This document shows, one piece after another, positions 22,271-34,330 of a stretch of 64,000 nt of DNA. The stretch's first letter is position 1, and every line of letters begins with the position of its first letter. Made by a program: the position numbers and the translations under genes. Under the pieces are notes generated by a model. It searched no databases, was not told where the DNA came from, and worked only from the letters and a program-made list of their open reading frames with translations. Origin of the DNA: Dillenia suffruticosa (lineage: Eukaryota; Streptophyta; Magnoliopsida; Dilleniales; Dilleniaceae); NCBI GenBank assembly GCA_033439265.1, contig JAVTVX010000012.1:32552261-32616260 (forward strand). Direction: 5' to 3'.

Positions 22271-24367
22271 CTACCAATCAAGAACATCACCATCAACCTT
22301 GCCCATGGAAAGAGTGAAGTATATGAGTAATATGGTTCCCATGCTAGACCTGTCACAACAGGGAGAGAGAGATAAAGAAGGGTTGACATTTTAGACCCCC
22401 ATTATTGACCCACTTGCCCCCCACCCCACCGCAACATGCTTTATGAAATATGATATTTTCATACCAAAACCAGTGTGCAAAAGGGTGCAATGAACTCACA
22501 AGGTAGCAAAGAAGAGAAGTATCCTCCTAGGGTTGACAACCCACGGCGAAGAAGACCTCTTAAAACTGGATTTCTTCCCCAGTCTACTTTCGGTGGTGGC
22601 GGTGCCCCCGTTGCTGGTTGTGATAGTAATTTGGTTATGTGGCTGAGGGTTGAATGGGTGATTGGTGGCTCCCACCGCCACTGCTGTTGCTGCGAGCGTT
22701 GAGACCGCCTTTTCGGGCGTGCTAGCCCCACTCATGCTAGGTGTAGCTGCAGGTTTTTTAAATATACGAAAGTGAGATGCAGAATATAGAATATGTTATA
22801 TAGGTCGCCACACTTATGACTTGTTTTGTTCCAATAGTGCAAATGCACATGCTTCAGAGGCATAGAAACAAAAGGAATTATATTTGGTAATTTGTACTTC
22901 TAACCACTAATCAATAATTGTCTCCTAATCAATTTTGATATAGCTGACCTCCTCAACTCTTTCAATGATGACACCACATTAACTGCTAGAATTGATTCAT
23001 AGCCACTCTTAACACCTTAGAGTGGGCTCAAGGACAATTATGCGTATCTTCTAAATCATTCGCAAACTAATTCATAATCTAAAAAGGAAATGAATACCCA
23101 CAGAGAGAAAAATGCAAAAAGAAGAAAGGGGGAAAGAGATTGGGAGACCCCACCATGAAGTGAGAGATAAAAGGTTTGGTGATTGGTTGTTGTAACCAAA
23201 CCCTAACCTAAAATGGGACAATTGTTCAAGTTATGACACATTTAAGTCCTTATTTGAAATGGGACTTTAGAACCCTAGAGTAAGCTTCAACATTACGTGG
23301 GTCGCAGGTTATTGGTCAAAAGATATTATGGAGAAGAAATTTAAAGTATTTTGGGCATTTCTTGATTTGAACTAACCCATCATGTGTTGAATTGGTAGTA
23401 GTAAATTTGTCTACGGAGAAACTTTAGGTTTGGCTGTTGTAGTCAATGGTAAAGATGAAAAATAAAGTAAACACATGAAAGAATTGAAATTTCTCAAACC
23501 ATGAGAGGAACATCCACATGGGCATTTTGGCAAACATATTAAATTATGATTTTTAAAAACAGCTTAGTGAATTCTCATAAAGAAAATAAATAAATTTCAT
23601 AGCAGGTAGGTTAGCTAAGTTGTAAGGAAACAAAAACATATACAAAACATATGAAATAATAATTTTATAGAAATTAATAAATTTAAAATTTAAAATTAAT
23701 CTGCCCATAAAATCTTACTTAGAAATGAAGTTAAAATTTAAAATTTGACTAAAATAAATACAACTAAAGGGAAAGTTATGAAAAAATATTTTTAAAAACA
23801 ATGCTCCATATTGATTTGGGGAAAAAAATTGTTACCTCTAGGAGAGGATGAGGCAGAGACGATGGTATTGGTATCTTTCTCAGAAACAGCAATAGAGTTT
23901 GTCTTTCTCTCACCGCTTCTCAGAGACCCTTTCCTAGATAGACTTCTCTGCGACATTTCATCGTCCATTGCAAAACGAAACAATGTCAGAAACAGTAACA
24001 ACTACAAAACAATCATTAAAAATTCCAAGAAAAAAACAACAATTTCCATAACTAAATTTACATTAAAAAAATATATGTTTTTTTTTTAGACTTTTTTTGC
24101 CTCGGGACAACAGAGTATGTATGCGCAAACACATGGTCATGGCTGACAAAAATTGTTATTTATTCCCATCAAATTCAATAAAGTCGGAAACTATTTTTCC
24201 CACAATATCTGCCTAGTTCAAAATTCTAATCCAAATTGAGAGAGAGAGAGAGAGAGAGAGCGTACTTTGATTTTGGAATCGGAAATGATGCCTTTACTGA
24301 TACTCTCGATATCGACGACAAAGCTATCAGATTTCTCATTGATTTGATTAGAATTCTGGGTTTCCAT
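22271..24367 (-). CDS. uncharacterised small plant protein with C-terminal membrane segment
   Basis: Four minus-strand exons join in frame with GT-AG junctions: 24367-24266, 24001-23836, 22746-22500 and 22349-22271, giving 197 residues. The first exon is acidic and Ser-rich (SFVVDIESIS). The second has MSQRSLSRKGSLRSGERK, a basic Ser-rich patch with RxxS sites. The third has NQITITTSNGG and ends RRILLFFATL. The last continues SSMGTILLIYFTLSMG and then a short acidic tail DGDVLDW. The junction RRILLFFATL|SSMGTILLIYF forms a single hydrophobic segment near the C-terminus, so a tail-anchored topology is inferred. I recall similar unnamed plant proteins but no function. A 5' UTR intron is possible (acceptor 24423/24422, donor near 24896). 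A GA/CT repeat starts intron 1. Confidence 0.8.
24237..24260. repeat. (GA)12 microsatellite
   Basis: Twelve GA units at the start of intron 1 of the minus-strand membrane protein gene, five bases from the splice donor. Confidence 0.9.
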
Positions 24368-25199
24368 TTTTTCCAATCCACACGGTTTGCATGAAATACT
24401 CAATGAACCATATCCAAATTCCTGCAAATAAAGTTGAACTTCAGTCGAGTGAGAGACAGAGATGGAGATGGAGACGAAAGAGAGAGCGAGAGAGAGGTGA
24501 CCAATGAAACAGTTGCCAAAATTGAAAATTTTATACAAGATAATAATTTCAAAAAAAAAAGAACAAATCCCAGAATAAAAATGCTAACCAACTTTGGAAT
24601 CTCCACCATTTTCTCCCAAATTTTGTCTGAAGAAACTACACAAAAAGAGGAAGGGGGAAGTTTTGTCAGAAACAGAGGAAATTCAGAAGAACCAAAAACA
24701 GAGCAATTTCTTTCCTTTTCTCTTATCGAGAACGAAAAGAGTCACAATTTAGAATAATCACTATCGGCCCAAATATGAAAACCAAAAAATTAAGAGGTTT
24801 AACACGGATAAACAACCTCAAAAAAAACCAAACCTCGTGACTGATCACGAAAGCTTTCACACACAAAAAATAGATAAAATAAAAATAAATTCAAACCTGA
24901 AGGCACGAGACGAGACGGCGAAAAGTGACAGCCCTCTATTGGCTGGATTTTGTAGCCATCTTCAATCAAGTGGTTTATTTATTTATTTTTTATTTTTTTT
25001 GGAAAATCTGTCAATTTCAAGTAAGAGTGAAACAGAGAAATGAAAATGAATATAAACTATTAAGATTAAAAAAAAAAAAAAAACAGTTTGAATATGAACC
25101 TGGCGTTTAACTACTTCGGAGTTTTCTAGTTGTGTGGTGAAGAAAACGATTCTTGATCTTTCAGAGAGAGAAAGAGAGAGAGAAAGATGGGATTAATGT

Positions 25200-28100
25200 A
25201 AGTAAGGAGAGCGTGACGACACAAGGACGGTCGGGGTTATATAGAATTGGGAGGTGTGATCGTGTGTTGCGGGTGTCGATTAAAAAATTGATTTTTTTCC
25301 CTCGGTATCCAAATTTTACTCGATTAATCCGATTTGAGTACTGTGAAATCTATTTTAAGTATTTACTCTTTCAAATCCTTTATCATCAGAACTCAAACTT
25401 AAAATTTTTTATTAAGAGATAGAATGCTGATCATTCAATTCATAGTTCTTTTAAGATTATTATGTAAATAAATAAGATAGAGTTCTTAGGAAGAGCGCCT
25501 TTTTTTTTTTCTTCTTTTAATCATGTTTATGACATTAAATATTTTAAATATAATTACTCCTTTTTGAGTATTTTAGTCCATTGATTGAGCACGTAGTGTA
25601 CCACATAACTATATAAATAATTATATACACATATTTCAAATAATAAATTAATCAATTAATACGCTTTATATAATTTCTTTTCCTTTTTTGTATTATTATG
25701 ATTTATATATTTTATAATTTATTGATATTTTATAAATTATTATCTAGTATGAGTAGGGTTAACGTGCTTTGTCCCCGATCCATCTTGATCCTCATTGGAA
25801 TTGATGATTTTCCCCTTTTTTTTTTCGTCGTGCCATTTTTAAAGTTTATAAGCCTTGCCTTAATTACAGGTAATATTGTGAAACTACATATCATATATAT
25901 TATTTGAAGTACCATAAGTGTTTACTATTGTAATATTAAGGGGTGTAATCATAATTTTTTAAAAAACAAATAATATTAAAATTTTTAATTTTTAATTCAT
26001 ATATATAATTTTTTGGAGGCCATTACTCCTCTCCTAAGTTCTAAGTTGTATGGAAACGGAAACTTTGAAACATACATAAATATAAAGAAAATATAAGAAT
26101 TTTTATATAAATATTAATTATTTAGAAAAATAATAGATAAAATTTTAAAATGATAAAATATGTAATTATTAAATAAAATATAATTAAATAAATAAATAAT
26201 TCATGAAAAATATAAGAATTTATGTATAAATATTAATTAATTTAATGTATTAAAATATTTTAAAAGTGAGAAATATTTTAACAATGGATAAATATTAGTG
26301 TTGAGAAGTTTTCATGTACTGTAGCTCCCGTCTTATCCCTTCACCTTTATTGGAAATTGCTTTTTCTTTTTCGCATTTTCTTTTTTATTTATGGTGCGTT
26401 TTTAAAATTCACTAATTTGGTTTATTTTTGAACTAATGTAGATAAACTTACCAACGACAAAATACAGTCAAGCAAGCTCAATGGGAGGAACAAAGTTTTT
26501 CATCGTTAAAGCCTATTTCACTCTTTTTTTTATTATATAAGAATTTAAATTTAAAATTATCAGATTAAAAGAAAAAAATTTACACTATTAGACTGTCTAC
26601 TTAAGAACAACCTCTCTCCCCCCTTCCATTCTATCAATCTTTTTTTTTTCTTTTTTAGTAGATTAATGTATACCCATTTATCAGTATCGATTTTTTCGTT
26701 GTTATTTACAACTTACTGTCTTGTCTTAGAGATGATGAAAGCAGCTGATCTAAATTTTAGTATTTATGTACCATGAAGTGATAATTAAATTTATTAATAT
26801 ATTAAATATTCAGTAATAATTAATATATATCTGTATATATATATATATGCTTATGCTTTGGCTTACCGCTTGAAAGCCCCTTCTCTGTGTAGGGTTGAGC
26901 CCGCTTTTGTTGCAGGAGATTGAGGATGGTTGTACTTGACTGAAATAATGAGACTTGACTTTCGGTCAAGGTAAGGGAAGGGGCACCGCGCTCAAATTTT
27001 TAAGAATATATATATAATCTTAAAATGTACAACTTTAAGTATTATTTATTTATACAAATTATAATCTTTTTTTGAAATTATAAATTTAAATATATATGTA
27101 TATATATATATATATATTATTCTTCTTTCTTGGATATAAATTTATGTTCTTACTCCTCTTAATAGTGATTTACGTGATAATTTATTTATATAATATAATC
27201 TATTATCTTTTGCAGAGAAAAAGACTTTGCCAAACAAGAATGTATTATACATATATTTAAATACTATAATCATACAATAGAAAACCTTTCAAATTCTAGT
27301 AATTTAAACTTCAAAATCTTTTATTACTAACTTAAATTATCGCCAATGATTTTTTCTTAATAACCCAACAGTATTCAGGTTTATATTCTGACTAAATCGT
27401 GAAGTTTTATCAGATCCAATTTAAGAGAATTTTTTTCAATATAATTTTTTTCATTCTCAAATTTTGAGTCTAACACTTAATTGAGAGAACTAACACTCGT
27501 ATCCACTAAATTAATTGTTCGTTAATATTAATAATAAACTATATCTCAACTTACAATATGTTCTTCCTCTTAAAGATCTCAAGATTGACTTTCTTTTATG
27601 TTTAAAAAAAAAAAACTTAAAAATATCTACAAGTTATCCCATTTGATGCATGAAACAAAGAGAACATTTAGATAAAACAAATAAGAATGAATATATGTAT
27701 ATAGTAAATATTTTGAAAATTGTAAACTAAATGCACCTCTATTTTATTTGCAGGAAACACCTCGTCAACAATAAGGAGTGCCGTGTTCTTAATGAGATAA
27801 TCTAGTCATATAAATCATTCTCTTTTAATACGATGATTTCAGTTTTAAATTTTTATATAATTAAAAAAACAAAGGAGTGCAACAAACAAAAATACAACAG
27901 ATGGGGCGTCGGCTTCTTCTTTGGTTGGAGGAAGAGGCGTGAATCGGTCTCCAAAGAATTTCTAGTGATTTCTTCTCCACCCAAACCCCATCATTATCAC
28001 TTGTCATCACTATCATAATCATTTTCATTATTATCATTATTATGAGAAATGCTCTTGTCAGGTGTAACTCTCAAATTTCTATAAGATAATTATTTTTTGT

Positions 28101-29653
28101 ATGACTTATCATGTTTAAAATTATGTACTCTTGTGAACTCAGTTGTCTTATATAAAATTAAATATTTTTTTTTATAAATTTGAATAGTCATAAATAGTAA
28201 AATAATTATTGTCTAATTACAATAACAACTACTATGTGTGCTTTTAAAAATAAACTATTATAATTCAAAAGTGATTAATAAATATTTAATTTAGTAAGTA
28301 ATTATTGTATTTCAATGATTAATAAATATTATCTTTTTTTTAATAAATTATCGGTATTCGATAATCATATTAAACCCAACTAAATCTGTTCCGAATTGAA
28401 TGAGGTCCTTATATGATAAAACTCTCCACATATAAATTTTTTTTATACATAAGATTTAAATCCAAAATTTTGTTTAAAAATATCAGTATTCAGTCACTCG
28501 ATCAATTAAATATAGGTATAAATATTATCTTAATTAATAGTTTTATTTGTTTATGATTAGTATCATTAATGAATTGGTTGCAAAGAATCGTACGTACCAT
28601 TTTTAAACAGCAGAGCATGGGAGGGATTTTTAGACAAGACCTTAGCAAATTGCAGTTTGCCAGATCGAGAAAGGGATGGACAAAAATATCAAAAATTTTA
28701 CATTACTCAAAATGACAAAGATTAATTGAAAATATGGTATGGAAAAATATATATTTAATTTAGTGAATGATTGTCGGTTCAAACAACTTAGCCACCAATA
28801 GCACATGTTCAAGGAATGAAGCAGCGGCGCATGCCCATGGTATTTTCCTCATTATGTTAATAGTATGGTGAGACGTACGTGCTTCCTGATGGTGTTTCTG
28901 TATCTGCTTTCCCCTGATTTGTTTGCTTACGAGGAAGGAGAACGGAACGGTAAGACATCGATGTCTAGTTGTTTCAATAATTATATATGATATCTCATGT
29001 TTCAGATTTAAATCTTATGTATGATGAAAAAAAATGATGGGAGAATTCTGACTTAAGAGTTTAACTCGGTTCGATTCAAATTTATTCGAAATCAACGTGA
29101 TTATCATATATCAATAGTTTATATAAAAAAAGAGGATATAATTTATGAGCAGATAAATATCTAGATATAGTCTCTTAAATTTTTAACTAATTAATTTTTT
29201 TATAAAGAATATATTCAAATTTTAGTAATTTTGTATAGAAAAAATTATCCTTTATTATATAACTCCAAATTTATGGGTCTCAAAAATTATGGCACTTTTT
29301 CATTAGGATAGTGAGAATTATTAATTAGCCATTCAAACTGGAAAAAATAAAAATTCTTGTTTTATTTTTCTTGTGCTTGTCAATAGAGCGAGGGGGCACA
29401 ACTGAACTTAGATTTTTTTAAAGTAGGCAAGAATATACCTCAGAGCAATCAATTGAGCAAGGCTCTTGAGCCTAAGTAGATCTATCAAATTCAAACATAT
29501 GCTAGAAATTTTACACGCCAAGTGTTCAAAAGGTTTCTGACTTTTTCTTTTACTTTGTTCGCAATATTTCCTACCTAAAATTATTTTACATAAAAATATA
29601 AATTTTTTTAGAAAATTATAAAATTTCTTCCTGTGAATCGGTATACAATGAAC
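25200..29653. other. long AT-rich gene-free stretch
   Basis: I see no supportable gene. The DNA is strongly AT-rich, with TA microsatellites near 26825-26848 and 27090-27118. Several fragments resemble dispersed repeats; 29040-29130 is similar to 3820-3900. A less AT-rich stretch at about 26860-26990 shows no open frame with a known motif. Confidence 0.5.

Positions 29654-29699
<46 letters not shown>
29654..29699. repeat. (AT)9(GT)14 compound microsatellite
   Basis: AT units run directly into GT units. The minus-strand open frames that read through them (poly His-Thr) are artefacts. Confidence 0.9.
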
Positions 29700-29701
<2 letters not shown>

Positions 29702-29740
29702 CACGTAATAGAACATGTTGGGTATTCGAGCAGCCGGGAG

Positions 29741-30245
29741 ATGAATAAAACCCTCCTGGCAAAATTGGATTGGAAATTAATTTCAGGGGATCCGTCTCTT
29801 TGGTGTGAGGTCTTAAGGGAAAATACCTGGGGCAAAATTCTTTGCTTTTTTGTAGTCACTTCCGGATGCTCCTCTCTATAGTGGGGATTATTACGGGTAA
29901 GGAATGTTCTTGGGAGCGGGCTTCGTTGGAAAATTGGAAATGGGTCCGAAATTAGATTTTGGGAGGGTATCTAGGTTCGTGTAGTTCCGCTGCTACAGAG
30001 GATTCGAGTTGACAGCGCAGAAGGTATCGTACAATCAAAGTGAGTGATTTTATAACATCAAGACGAACTTGGAGCTTAACGGGTCTAGAAGGTATTCTTC
30101 CCGAGTACATAGCGGATAAAATAAGAGCGATACCTATCACACAGAATCCTAACACACCAGATTATATTTGTTGGGCAGGTGAATCATCAGGTGAGTTCTA
30201 GGTTAAATCTGCTTACACTTTATCTGGCCAATCTGAAATAGTGGT
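29741..30245 (+). pseudogene. LINE (non-LTR retrotransposon) reverse transcriptase C-terminal remnant
   Basis: The frame starting at 29741 reads MNKTLLAKLDWKLISGDPSL followed by WCEVLREKYLG. This is the typical stretch between the reverse transcriptase and the zf-RVT domain of plant LINEs. After a frameshift, 29899 onward reads NVLGSGLRWKIGNGSEIRFW, also diagnostic. Then comes a decayed zf-RVT-like part including EYIADKIRAIPI and DYICWAGESSGEF before a stop. No endonuclease or catalytic RT motif is present. It abuts the CACTA-like block that follows. Confidence 0.75.
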
Positions 30246-30299
30246 CCATGGCCCCTGAAACTGTAACACATATATAATAATAAATTAAAATATTAATAT

Positions 30300-32067
30300 A
30301 ATATTTAAATTAAAAATTAATTTAACAACGGATAGAGATTTCCCTCACTAAATTTAGTGACGGAAATGTCAATCCATCGTTAAATTTTACATATATAATA
30401 AAATAAAATAAAATATTAATATAATATTTAAATAAAATATTAAATTTAGTGGTAGAAATGTCAATCCGTCGCTAAATTTTATATATATAATTAAATAAAT
30501 ATAATAATAATATAATATTAAAAAAAATTAATTTAGCGACGGATAGGGATTCCCGTCGCTAAGTCGCTAAATTTAGCGACGGAAATGCCAATCCGTCGCT
30601 AAATTTTATATATATAATTAAATAAAATAAAATATTAATATAATATTTAAATAAAAAATTAATTTAGTGACGGAGAAAGATTTCTGTCGCTAAATTTAAC
30701 GATAAAAATACAAATCCATCGCTAAATTTTATATATATAATTAAATAAAATTTAATAACAATATAATATTCAAATAAAAATTAATTTAGTGACGGATTGA
30801 CATTTCCGTGGCTAAATTTAGTGACGAAAATCCCAATTTGTAGGTAAATTTAAAATAACAATTTATTTTTTTATATTTTTTAATTCATATATTTTATATT
30901 TATTATATATTTTATTTAATATATTTTATATTATTATATTTTCTATTTATTATATATATTATATTTTTTAATTATTATATTAATACGATTTCTTGTTATA
31001 ACATTTTATTTTATTTTTTAAGAACAATAGTAATTTATTTTTTAATTTATTTATTAATTTATTTTAATTTTTAATTTTATTATTTTTTGTTTTATAAAAA
31101 ATTATCATATTTATTTTTAAAAAATTATCATATTAATATTAATATATTTTATTTTTATTTTATCTTTAAAGAATAATATTAATATATTTTTAATTCATTT
31201 TATTTTGAAGAATAATATATTATTTTATATTAGTTTATTATTATTAAAAAAATATTAGTAAAAGATAACAAGTAAAAAAAAAAATTATGATAGGTAATTT
31301 TTTGTGATCCGATAGTTGTGGTACTTCTTATACTTTGTTGGTGCGCACGTTTGAGTCCCATGAGAAGTGCTTGAAGGGGCATTTTTGGCAAAATAAAGGT
31401 GGGCAGTGTGTGGGCAGGAGCTAGAGCTTGGGCCGGTCCGGTCGGGGAGGGCGAGCAAGGTCGGTTGGTTAGGGCTGGTCGGGCCGGTTGCTCGATCAGG
31501 CAGGTGCTTGCGGGTGGGCAGATCCTGTTAAATAAATACAAAATAAAATAATATTTAATTTAGTGACGTATTAGGATCCATCACTAAATTAAATATAATT
31601 TAAATTTACCGACGGATTATTGGATCCATCGCTAAATAAATTAATTATAATTTAAATAAATAAAAAAATATAATAATATAAAATTTAGCTACAAATTATA
31701 AGATCCGTCACTAAATTAAATATAATTAAATAAAAAATATTAATATAATAATTAAAAAATATATATAATAAATAAAAATTATAATAATATATAACATCAT
31801 TTAGCGACGGATTCCTTGGATCTATCGCTAAATTTAGCGACGGAAATCACAAATCCGTCGCTAAATTTAGCGACGAAAAACTTTCTTTCGCTAAATTCGT
31901 CACTATTTTAGTGATGGATTTCTGGTTTTCGTCACTAAATTTTTGTGATGCGTCATTAGCGACGAAAAATTTTTCATCGTTAAATCCGTTGCTAATGTTT
32001 TCAGCGATGAATTTTTCTAAAATTTTTGTCGCTAAATCTATCATTAAAATCATGTTTTTTTGTAATG
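30300..32067. mobile_element. CACTA-like non-autonomous element (GCGACGG repeats)
   Basis: About five direct copies (spacing roughly 90-130 bases) of a unit built from AATTTAGCGACGGAAATG, CCGTCGCTAAATTTTATATA and an AT-rich spacer occupy 30330-30870. Denser copies occupy 31560-32050, and an AT-rich and then a unique core lies between. The right end reads TTTTTTTGTAATG, close to the inverse CACTA terminus (TGTAGTG). The core around 31255-31330 matches the core of the block at 13205-14312. The minus-strand frame at 31230-31541 has no transposase motif. The left end is approximate. Confidence 0.6.
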
Positions 32068-32149
32068 TAATAAAACTATACTTTTTAGTAGTTATCAAAA
32101 TTAAAAAAAAAAATCTCTTAAAATAAGAGATCTACTCCTATAAAAGAGG

Positions 32150-33060
32150 TATTAAACTCTTTCAAAAGGGAGATAAGTTTATAGTATTTTTTGTAGAATT
32201 TATTTATTTTTCTTGTTTTCTTCTTCTTTTATATTTTGTTCCTAATTTTCTTTTCTAATTGAAAAATTATTGAAATCTTGATTCTTTATGGTTTTGAGAT
32301 CTAATTGAGTATGTTGTATCAATACTTTATAGGTATTTATATAATTTGCATACTCTAGTGTCTACAATTTTTTAGAATTTATTGACTAGATGGTTAATAT
32401 TTGATCCTAAAACAATTTACAACCAATTAAAATATCAAATCCATAATTATTTGTTTGTTTAAATATAGCGGGGCAAGACCTAAATTTACTGTTTTGCAAC
32501 TAGTCTAATTTATGTCATGAAATTAAATAGTTTAATTTAAATGAATTTGCTTGTATGTTTATTAATTAAAATTAGATGTCTATTGATCTTAATACTATTG
32601 GAACAATAAATCATATGAGTATCTTTAGGGTTGTCATTCGATTAGAAAAATAATTAATGAGTTTCTCTTAATTATCGATAAAGTAAGGAGAGATTCGTTG
32701 TTCAACGATTGTTGAATGATTATAACCTATTTATTTATAATTTGTTGAATTTATTAGGTAGATCTATAAACATTCAACTCGAATCAATATGAATATGATT
32801 CCTTTGACTAAAAATTAATTTTTCATTAATTTTTATTCTCTTAATTTTGACTTATTTATTTTTGGTCAATTATCTTCTTTAATTAATTTATTAGTCTAGT
32901 TAACCATCAACCCATCATATTTTATTATTTTTAATTTCTTAAAGTAAATCCACCATTTCCTAAAAAGACGACTCTATTCACTTTATACTAATATTTAGTG
33001 AAGTTGATTAATTTATTTTTGATAATTTGACATCACTAGAATCCTGTAAATGATTTCGTA
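32150..33060 (+). repeat. dispersed repeat family X, copy 1
   Basis: This AT-rich segment is collinear with 39640-40500. Shared landmarks are ATTATTGAAATCTT with GAGATCTAA, TTTAATTTAAAT, CTTAATACTAT/TTTTAATACTGT, GACTATAACC/GATTATAACC, and AAATCCACCATTTCC with GACGACTCTATTCAC against AAATCCATCGCTTCC with GATGACCTTACTCAC. No protein is encoded. The last landmark resembles the non-coding 3' part of some plant gypsy elements; that is inference. Confidence 0.5.
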
Positions 33061-33279
33061 AAATCTCTAGCACAGATTTTAGAAGTAAAGAGAAGGGGGG
33101 TATAATTTGATTCCTTCATTTGTTTCTTTTTGTATTACTAGTTATTGCCACGTGCTAACATCTTAGGTGTCCACGAGAAGTGGATCATATTTTTTCATTA
33201 TACAAACCTTTGTTATATTTATAATTAACTCAATATTTAAACTAAATTATTATTCAAATTAGTTAAAAATATGACGTAT

Positions 33280-34330
33280 ATCAGCGATAGAAAAAAAAAG
33301 GGTCTAACCATTGGAGTTCTAAAAAGAACCAACGAATGAGGTAAAAAAGAATAATAAGTAGAGTAAAAATGTAATAGAAATAAAGGAATAATCATCCGTG
33401 GGCTCAAAAAAATAAAAGGAAAAAACTTATGTTAAAAAAAAAAAACCGAATGATTCAAGAGGAAAAAAATGATAAAAAATACAAAGAACTAAAATCTGAA
33501 TGGAAAAAATAAAAAATTATAATTTAAAAATAAAAGGACTACCATTCATGGGTAAAAAAAAACAAAAGAGAAAAAACTTATTTTAAAAAAAATGAAGGAT
33601 TAAAGTGAAAAAAATAGGTAAAGAAAAAGAGTAAGGAACTGAATGGATAAGTGGGGCCAAAAAAAGGAGAGAAAAACTTATGTCTAAATGACTTAAGGAA
33701 AAAAAATTTGGATTAAAAAATAAAAGATCTGAATGAAAAAAATAAAAAACTGTGGTCTAAAAATAAAAAACGACCATCTGTAAGGTAAAAAAAAAAACAA
33801 AAAAACAAAAGGGGAAAGATTTATGTCCGAATAAGACAAGGAGTTAAGAGGAGAAAATGGATAAAAATAAAAAGAGTAAGAATTTAAATGAAAAAAATAA
33901 AACACTGCAACCTAAAAATAAAGGACGACCATTCATAGGTTCAAAAATAAAAGAGAAAAAATTTATGTCCCCAAAAGACAAAAGACTTGTGTGCAAAAGA
34001 AGGGGGTAAAAAATGTGTAAGAAGTTGAATGAAAAAAAAAAAATGTAGTCCCAAAAAAGATGAAGGAATTAAGTGAAAAAATGAGGTAAAAAAGTGTAAG
34101 AATTTGAATAAAAAAAAGTGTGGTCACAAGTAAAAAAAAATGTAAAGATATGAATGAATAAAATTAAAATATAATCCAAAATAACGAAAGATTTAAGAAA
34201 AAAGGGGTTAAAAAAAAGTACAATAACATGAATGAAAAAGAAAATAAAGAGATTCTACAAATATGAGATGACTATCCAAAAAATTGCACAGTAAGTGCCT
34301 TCCCCGCTTTATATATACAGGAATAAGGTG
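33280..34330 (+). repeat. degenerate A-rich tandem repeat ending in a TATA motif
   Basis: Repeated, diverged blocks contain GACGACCAT or GACTACCAT, GTGGTC..AAAAATAAA, AACTTATGT and TGAATG-AAAAAA. The block ends with GCTTTATATATACAGG. The same motif order in cleaner form occurs at 18157-18560. Open frames here are A-rich artefacts. Confidence 0.5.

Noticed and set aside
24400-24757. Open frames on both strands over the GA/CT-rich leader region
   Set aside because: They read through GA repeats upstream of the first coding exon of the membrane protein gene. This is better seen as 5' UTR and intron.
29408-29859. Two minus-strand frames with poly His-Thr and Tyr-Ile runs
   Set aside because: They are translations of the AT/GT microsatellite. 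The real content is the LINE remnant on the plus strand.
30330-30870. Regular repeat-spacer pattern, considered as a CRISPR array or satellite
   Set aside because: The genome is a plant. Units are diverged and palindromic and their spacers are near identical, so they fit transposon subterminal repeats.
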